Of a stretch of DNA of 41,536 bases, positions 36,737-41,536 are shown in pieces (position 1 is the first letter of the stretch; each line of letters starts with the position of its first letter). Origin of the DNA: Rhodoferax sp. (lineage in GTDB: Bacteria > Pseudomonadota > Gammaproteobacteria > Burkholderiales > Burkholderiaceae_C); NCBI GenBank assembly GCA_018063505.1, contig JAGPBF010000009.1:1-41536 (forward strand), in the 5' to 3' direction. The position numbers and the translations under genes were made by a program. The notes under the pieces were generated by a model. It did no database searches, was not told where the DNA came from, and saw only the letters and a program-made list of their open reading frames with translations.

Positions 36737-39700
36737 TCAACGCACGGCCGCACGGCCGGAACTCTGGCGCAACCAGCGCACCAATTCGTCACGTGGCATC
36801 GGGCGCGCGATCAGATAACCCTGGATATCGTCGAAGCCGAGTTCGCGCATCAGCTGCAACTCCGCCTCCGTTTCGACGCCCTCGGCCACAGTACGCAGAT
36901 CGAGCTTGCCCGCCATCGCCATGCTGCTCTCCAGGATCGCCCGTGCTGCTGCGTCGCGGGTGCTGCGCTGCACGAAGCTGCGGTCGAGCTTCATCTCGGT
37001 GAACGGGATCCGGCCCAGTTGTTCGAACGACGAATAACCGATGCCGAAGTCATCGATCGACAAACCGAAACCCTTGAGCCGCAAGCGCGACAACACATCG
37101 AGCGCAATCGCAATGTCCTTGGTCACCCCGGTCTCGGTCACCTCAAGCATGATGTCGGCCGGCTTCAGGCCCTGTTCCTGTGCCGAGCGCAGCAGCAGAT
37201 CGGGCAGGCTCAGGTCGTCCAGCCACAGGGCCGACAGATTCAGCGAGATCGCCAGCGGGAAACCTGCCGCATGCAGGCCGGCTGCTTCGCGCAAGGCAAT
37301 CTGCAGCAGTTCACGCGACAGCTGGTCGATGATTCCGGCGCGCTCGGCGGCCACGATGAACAGATCAGGCGATACGAAACTGCCGTCCTTCTGGCGCCAG
37401 CGTGCCAGCGCCTCGACCCCCACCGGCACCAGCGTGACGGCGTCGACCTTGGGCTGCAGCCAGATCGAGAATTCATGGTCGCGCATCGCCGTCAGGATGG
37501 CCAGCGGTGTCGTGACCGACTCTGCGTCAGGCGCACGCTGGCCAGACACGGCGGGAACGGAGCGACGCAACAAGGCGCGCATCTGCTGCGGTGTAGCCGG
37601 CTTTTGCACCTTGCCCAGCACGCTCAGTCCCTGCAGCTGGGCCAGATTGCCCACGGTGGCCAGCAGCTGTTCGTCGGCACCACTCATCAACACCAGGCCT
37701 CCGCGAAAGCCGCTCTGGCCGAATCGGCGGATCATTTCCACGCCATCCATTTCGGGCATGTTCAGGTCGCAGACAACCACATCCACCGGCGTCGCACTGC
37801 CCGCCATGCACAGGATTGCCTGCGCACCATCGCGCGCGGTCTGCACCCGCCCGACCCCGATACCGGCCAGCATCTGCTGCATCTGCAGCAACACGACCGG
37901 ATCGTCATCGACCACCAGTACCGAATCGAACACCGGATAGGTTTGGACCTGCAGTGGCGCCGGCATCGACGTCACTTCCTGGGCGTCCAGTTCCACCGCC
38001 TGCACGCGCACCGCCGCGAGCGCGTCGCGCAAGGCCGTCAATCCGCCGGCCAGCTGCGCCTGGCCCTGCGTGAACGCCTGCTGCTCCAGCGACTGCGCCA
38101 GTTCTGCATACTGAAACGCACCGACCGTGCGCGCCGACGCTGTCTGGCGGTGCATCTCGCGCGCCAGCGTGGCGTTGTCGACACCGGGTTGCGCCAAAGC
38201 CAGCAGCCCGGCTTCGGCAGCCTCGAAAAAAGTCGCCAGCAGCGCACGCGCCTTGTCGGTGCTGACCCGACCGAGCACGTGGTAGAGGGACGCCAGGTCG
38301 AGCACCGGCAACCTGCCGAGCTCCGGCGCAGGGGGCAGATCGGCAGCCAGGGAAGAATCATTGGGCGCAGCCGATTCATCCTGCACCAGCCAGCGTTGCA
38401 ACATCCGCATCAGACCTTCGAGCGAAATGGGTTTGGTCAGCATGTCGTCCATGCCCGCCGCAATGCATCGCCCGCGCTCGCCGGCCACCACGGCTGCACT
38501 GATGGCAATGATCGGAATGCGCGCGCTCCCGCTCTCCTGCTCCTGACTGCGGATGGCACGGGCCAGCGCGTGACCACCCATACGGGGCATGTCCAGGTCG
38601 CTGAGGATCAGGTCGTAACCCTGCTGCGTCCAGCGTGCCAGTGCGGCAACGCCATCGTTGACCACGTCGACATCGCATCCCAACGTACCCAGTTGCTGGC
38701 GCAACACCAGTTGGTTGGGCCCGTAATCTTCTGCCACCAGCAAACGTGGACGCTGCCCAGCGGCGCTGTGGCTGCCGTGGCGCAGTTGCAAGGTCGCGGC
38801 CCCGGACGGCACTTCTGCGCCCGCCGGCCGTACCGCCGGCAGGTCGATCCAGAACGTGCTGCCTTCCTGCAGTTGGCTGTCCAGGCCGATGGTGCCACCC
38901 ATGGCGCTGACCAGGCGCCGCGATATGGCCAGGCCGATGCCGGTCCCCTGCACCTGTCCGCGTTCGGCCCCGAGCCGTTCGAAGGCGTCGAATACCCGGC
39001 CGGCCAGCTCCGGTTCGATGCCCAGGCCGGTGTCGCGCACGGCGATACGCACATGGCCAGCGCCGGGGCCGGCCGATGACCCCTGGTGCACGCACGACAC
39101 CCGCACCGTGCCTTCGGGACGGTTGTACTTGATTGCATTGGAGAGCAGATTGATGATGATCTGGCGCAACCGGACCGCATCGGCAGACACCATGGCATTG
39201 CGCGCATTGCCACCATCGAAAACCACCCGGATTCCCGCATTGGCCGCCAATGGCGCCACCATCGACAGGCTCTCGTTGATGACGACCTCCACCGCCACCG
39301 GCGTGATCGAGAGCTCCAGCTGACCGGCCTCGACGCCGCCGAGCTCGATCAGGTCGTCGACCAGCGACAGCAGATGGCGTCCGGCACGCTCGATTTCCGC
39401 AGCGTTGTCGCTGGCCTGGTGTGACACCTGCGCCTCGGTACGCAGCAATTGCGAGAATCCGAGAATGGCATTGAGCGGGGTGCGCAATTCATGGCTGACG
39501 CTGGCCAGAAACGCGCTTTTTGCCCGGTTGGTACGTTCGGCCTCGTCCTTGGCGGTACGCAGGGCCTCTTCCGCTTTCTTGAGCCCGGTGATGTCGATGC
39601 CAAAGGCGTAATAACGCTGCAGCCCGCCCTGGCCCTTGGCGCCCATGACCTGGGTCACCTGCAGAACCACCGCAGCGCGGTGGGCATTTCCTTCGTAATG

Positions 39701-41536
39701 GCGCTCGACCACCACGTTCTCGCCAACACCAATACGCTCGATCTCCTGGCGGTTCTGCTGGAAGCGCTGCTCGCCGATGTGCTCGCGCACATGGTGTCCG
39801 ACCAAGGCGTTGGCCGGCAGTCCGAACAGGTTGGCCATGCGCGCATTGACATAGGTGTAGATGAAATCCTGGTCGATCACGCTGACATATCCCGGGAAAG
39901 CGTCCATCAGCGCACGCTGCTGGCCATCGCTGGCGCGCAGTGCCGCAAGTGCCTGTTCCTGCAAGGTGATGTCACGCAGCGTCCAGACCTGGGTCGGACC
40001 CTTCGGCGAGGGCAGACGCACGCTGCGCCGCTCCAGAATACGCCCGTCGCGCAGCTCCAGCCGGTCGACATGGATGTCACCCTTGGCCAGGATGTCGGCA
40101 ATTCGCCGCTGCTCCAGCGCAGGGTCGACAAACAGCTTGTTGGAGGCCTCCATCACATCGGCTCGGGTCAGTGGCCGGGACGTTTCGCGCGGCATGTCCC
40201 ACATGTCGAGGAAACGCGCGTTGACAAACAGCAGCCTGCCTTGCGGATCATCCGCTTCGTAGGCGAACATGCCATCACTCGCGCCGTCAAACGCGCGCCG
40301 CAGGTTCTCCAGGCTTTGCGCCAGTGCCGCCTGGGTCCGCACCTGCTCGGTGACGTCGCGCGTCACGGCGACCACACCCAGCACGGCCGACTCACGATTG
40401 ACATACGGCGTCATCGTGGTTTCCATGGTGCACAGGCCGGCTTGCGGAAATTCCACCTCGGCAATCACCTGCTGGATCTTGCCCTGGCTGGCGCAATCGC
40501 GCAACGCCCGCCGGCGTTGCTCTGTCACCACCGCAGGGACTGCCTCCTCGATCGTGCGCCCGATGACCTGCTCGCGCGCCAGGCCGGTACGCTGGCACCA
40601 GACGTCGTTGACGAACTGGTAACGCCCTGCGAGATCGGTGACGCTGACCATGTCATGCACCGAATTGACGACGAACTCGGATACGTGCTGGGCCTGCCGC
40701 GCGCTTTCGATGGCGCTGAGATCGGACAGTGTGACCACCAGCCCGACAACCCTAGCGGCATCGTCCACCAGCACCGTATGGTGCCCCAGGCAGTCACGCA
40801 TCGTTCCATCGGGCCGCGCCAGCTCCATCGGCGAACCCTTGGTATCGTCGGTCTTGCCGCTGGCCAGACTGGCACGCAGCCTGGCGGCATATTGCGCATC
40901 CACCATGCCGCGTATGTCGCGGCCAAGCAAACGTTCGCGCGGCAAACCCACCAGTTCGCACAAGGCCGGATTGGCGTCCGTCGTTATCCCCGCGGCATCG
41001 ACAAACCAGAAACCGAGCTGGGTGGTCTGCTGCATGACCGCCAGCAGCTTGCGCTGTTCATTGAGACGGTCCTGTGTCAGGACCCGTTCGGTCACATCCT
41101 GCACCGTTCCGGTCAGCGCCACGGCCTGGCCATCCGCGTCGCGCACAACCTCGCTGCGACCGAGAATCCGATGCTCACTGCCATCGGGCCAATGGATCCG
41201 GAACAGGCAATCGGCAATCGGCCCGCCGGCCAGCGTCTGGCGCATCGACGCATCCACCATGGCCAGATCCCGGGCATCGACGGCATTACGGAAAAGGGCC
41301 AGGTCGGGCTGCGCAGCGCCAGGCTCCAGACCCCATAGCCGGAAGTGGCCGTCCGACCAGGTCAGCCGTTGCTGCTGTGGCTGCCAGGTAAAACTGCCCA
41401 GCCCGGCCAGCGTTTCGGCCTGGCTCAGGCGCGCATGGCTGCGGGCCAATGCAGCGTGTTGTGTTTCCTGGGCCGCGCGCAAGTCCACGTTCTCACGCAT
41501 GGCGCGGTAGCCTGGCAGCGCGATCGCCATCACGTA
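36737..41536 (-). CDS. multi-PAS hybrid sensor histidine kinase with two receivers, Hpt and EAL phosphodiesterase domain (N-terminus cut by window edge)
   Basis: About 1600 residues are visible and the frame stays open at the right edge (numbering from 41533). Five PAS/PAC sensor units fill about 36-152, 160-275, 285-398, 405-525 and 530-655. The histidine kinase follows: phospho-His H681 in SVSHELRTPLNA, N-box NLLSNAIKYN, DTGLGIE and GTGIGLAI. Receiver 1 (930-1050) has D979. An Hpt-like domain (about 1080-1180) has H1128, and receiver 2 (1203-1325) has D1256. The EAL domain (about 1345-1590) keeps EAL, SLNLSA, EVTETG, DDFGIGYSS, KLDRSFV and EGVETE, so it should hydrolyse c-di-GMP. Residues before the first PAS look like a membrane-helix end, suggesting an inner-membrane sensor. 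Confidence 0.93.
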   Translation of the reverse strand, partial: YVMAIALPGYRAMRENVDLRAAQETQHAALARSHARLSQAETLAGLGSFTWQPQQQRLTWSDGHFRLWGLEPGAAQPDLALFRNAVDARDLAMVDASMRQTLAGGPIADCLFRIHWPDGSEHRILGRSEVVRDADGQAVALTGTVQDVTERVLTQDRLNEQRKLLAVMQQTTQLGFWFVDAAGITTDANPALCELVGLPRERLLGRDIRGMVDAQYAARLRASLASGKTDDTKGSPMELARPDGTMRDCLGHHTVLVDDAARVVGLVVTLSDLSAIESARQAQHVSEFVVNSVHDMVSVTDLAGRYQFVNDVWCQRTGLAREQVIGRTIEEAVPAVVTEQRRRALRDCASQGKIQQVIAEVEFPQAGLCTMETTMTPYVNRESAVLGVVAVTRDVTEQVRTQAALAQSLENLRRAFDGASDGMFAYEADDPQGRLLFVNARFLDMWDMPRETSRPLTRADVMEASNKLFVDPALEQRRIADILAKGDIHVDRLELRDGRILERRSVRLPSPKGPTQVWTLRDITLQEQALAALRASDGQQRALMDAFPGYVSVIDQDFIYTYVNARMANLFGLPANALVGHHVREHIGEQRFQQNRQEIERIGVGENVVVERHYEGNAHRAAVVLQVTQVMGAKGQGGLQRYYAFGIDITGLKKAEEALRTAKDEAERTNRAKSAFLASVSHELRTPLNAILGFSQLLRTEAQVSHQASDNAAEIERAGRHLLSLVDDLIELGGVEAGQLELSITPVAVEVVINESLSMVAPLAANAGIRVVFDGGNARNAMVSADAVRLRQIIINLLSNAIKYNRPEGTVRVSCVHQGSSAGPGAGHVRIAVRDTGLGIEPELAGRVFDAFERLGAERGQVQGTGIGLAISRRLVSAMGGTIGLDSQLQEGSTFWIDLPAVRPAGAEVPSGAATLQLRHGSHSAAGQRPRLLVAEDYGPNQLVLRQQLGTLGCDVDVVNDGVAALARWTQQGYDLILSDLDMPRMGGHALARAIRSQEQESGSARIPIIAISAAVVAGERGRCIAAGMDDMLTKPISLEGLMRMLQRWLVQDESAAPNDSSLAADLPPAPELGRLPVLDLASLYHVLGRVSTDKARALLATFFEAAEAGLLALAQPGVDNATLAREMHRQTASARTVGAFQYAELAQSLEQQAFTQGQAQLAGGLTALRDALAAVRVQAVELDAQEVTSMPAPLQVQTYPVFDSVLVVDDDPVVLLQMQQMLAGIGVGRVQTARDGAQAILCMAGSATPVDVVVCDLNMPEMDGVEMIRRFGQSGFRGGLVLMSGADEQLLATVGNLAQLQGLSVLGKVQKPATPQQMRALLRRSVPAVSGQRAPDAESVTTPLAILTAMRDHEFSIWLQPKVDAVTLVPVGVEALARWRQKDGSFVSPDLFIVAAERAGIIDQLSRELLQIALREAAGLHAAGFPLAISLNLSALWLDDLSLPDLLLRSAQEQGLKPADIMLEVTETGVTKDIAIALDVLSRLRLKGFGLSIDDFGIGYSSFEQLGRIPFTEMKLDRSFVQRSTRDAAARAILESSMAMAGKLDLRTVAEGVETEAELQLMRELGFDDIQGYLIARPMPRDELVRWLRQSSGRAAVR

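Noticed and set aside
37019-39079. Long open frame (686 codons) on the plus strand opposite the kinase gene
   Set aside because: It is antisense to well-recognised receiver, Hpt and kinase domains. Its residues (many His, Gln, Arg) are typical of a GC-rich shadow frame, and no domain is recognisable. The same holds for the 629-codon frame at 39449-41338.

Overview
The window is high-GC, densely packed DNA that most resembles a betaproteobacterium of the order Burkholderiales (Comamonadaceae/Alcaligenaceae-like). The pointers are a protocatechuate 4,5-cleavage operon in the pmdEFDABC order known from Comamonas, a Bug-type tricarboxylate receptor, sigma-32 promoters of the proteobacterial type before grpE and dnaK, a LexA box of the CTGT-N8-ACAG type, and GC-rich intergenic hairpins. 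I cannot fix the genus. No rRNA, tRNA, CRISPR array, insertion sequence or prophage was seen.

Layout. (1) 1-1683: the 3' end of an otnK-like sugar-acid kinase and an aldo/keto reductase. (2) 1706-6916: a complete minus-strand operon ligJ-ligK-ligI-ligA-ligB-ligC, with overlapping or nearly abutting genes and a terminator after ligC. It carries protocatechuate by 4,5-ring cleavage to pyruvate and oxaloacetate. A divergent LysR regulator and an operator-like inverted repeat lie at its head. The 4-oxalomesaconate tautomerase (LigU/PmdU) is not in the window. (3) 7929-14098: a double-ACT GcvR-like protein. After it comes a four-gene minus-strand cluster (amidohydrolase, Tat-exported dienelactone-hydrolase-like protein, Bug receptor, DUF1932-type dehydrogenase). 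This cluster is divergent from an HxlR-like regulator plus a fumarylacetoacetase-fold enzyme, and looks like an uncharacterised acid-catabolism module. (4) 14222-18723: an FKBP isomerase, then the chaperone cluster grpE-dnaK-dnaJ with two sigma-32 promoters, a long dnaK-dnaJ intercistronic hairpin and an intrinsic terminator.

(5) 18777-22245: a beta-CASP metallo-beta-lactamase RNase-like protein, a TVP38/VTT membrane protein and a PA0069-type radical SAM protein. The last has a textbook sigma-70 promoter overlapped by a LexA (SOS) box. (6) 22349-27057: nitronate monooxygenase, acyl-CoA dehydrogenase and the electron-transfer flavoprotein genes etfA/etfB, all on the minus strand. (7) 27385-30317: a TRAP transporter (DctP, DctQ, DctM) with a hairpin after dctP. 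(8) 30405-30643: a pair of inverted, hairpin-forming repeat units resembling a REP/BIME. (9) 30684-31637: a class II histone-deacetylase-like amidohydrolase. (10) 31679-36736: a tightly coupled MoxR - DUF58 - TgpA-like transglutaminase - MltB lytic transglycosylase operon. (11) 36737-41536: a very large PAS x5 - histidine kinase - receiver - Hpt - receiver - EAL protein, cut by the right edge.

The genes describe a soil- or water-type aromatic and organic-acid degrader. Operons are separated by small regulatory regions that hold most of the unexpected structure.
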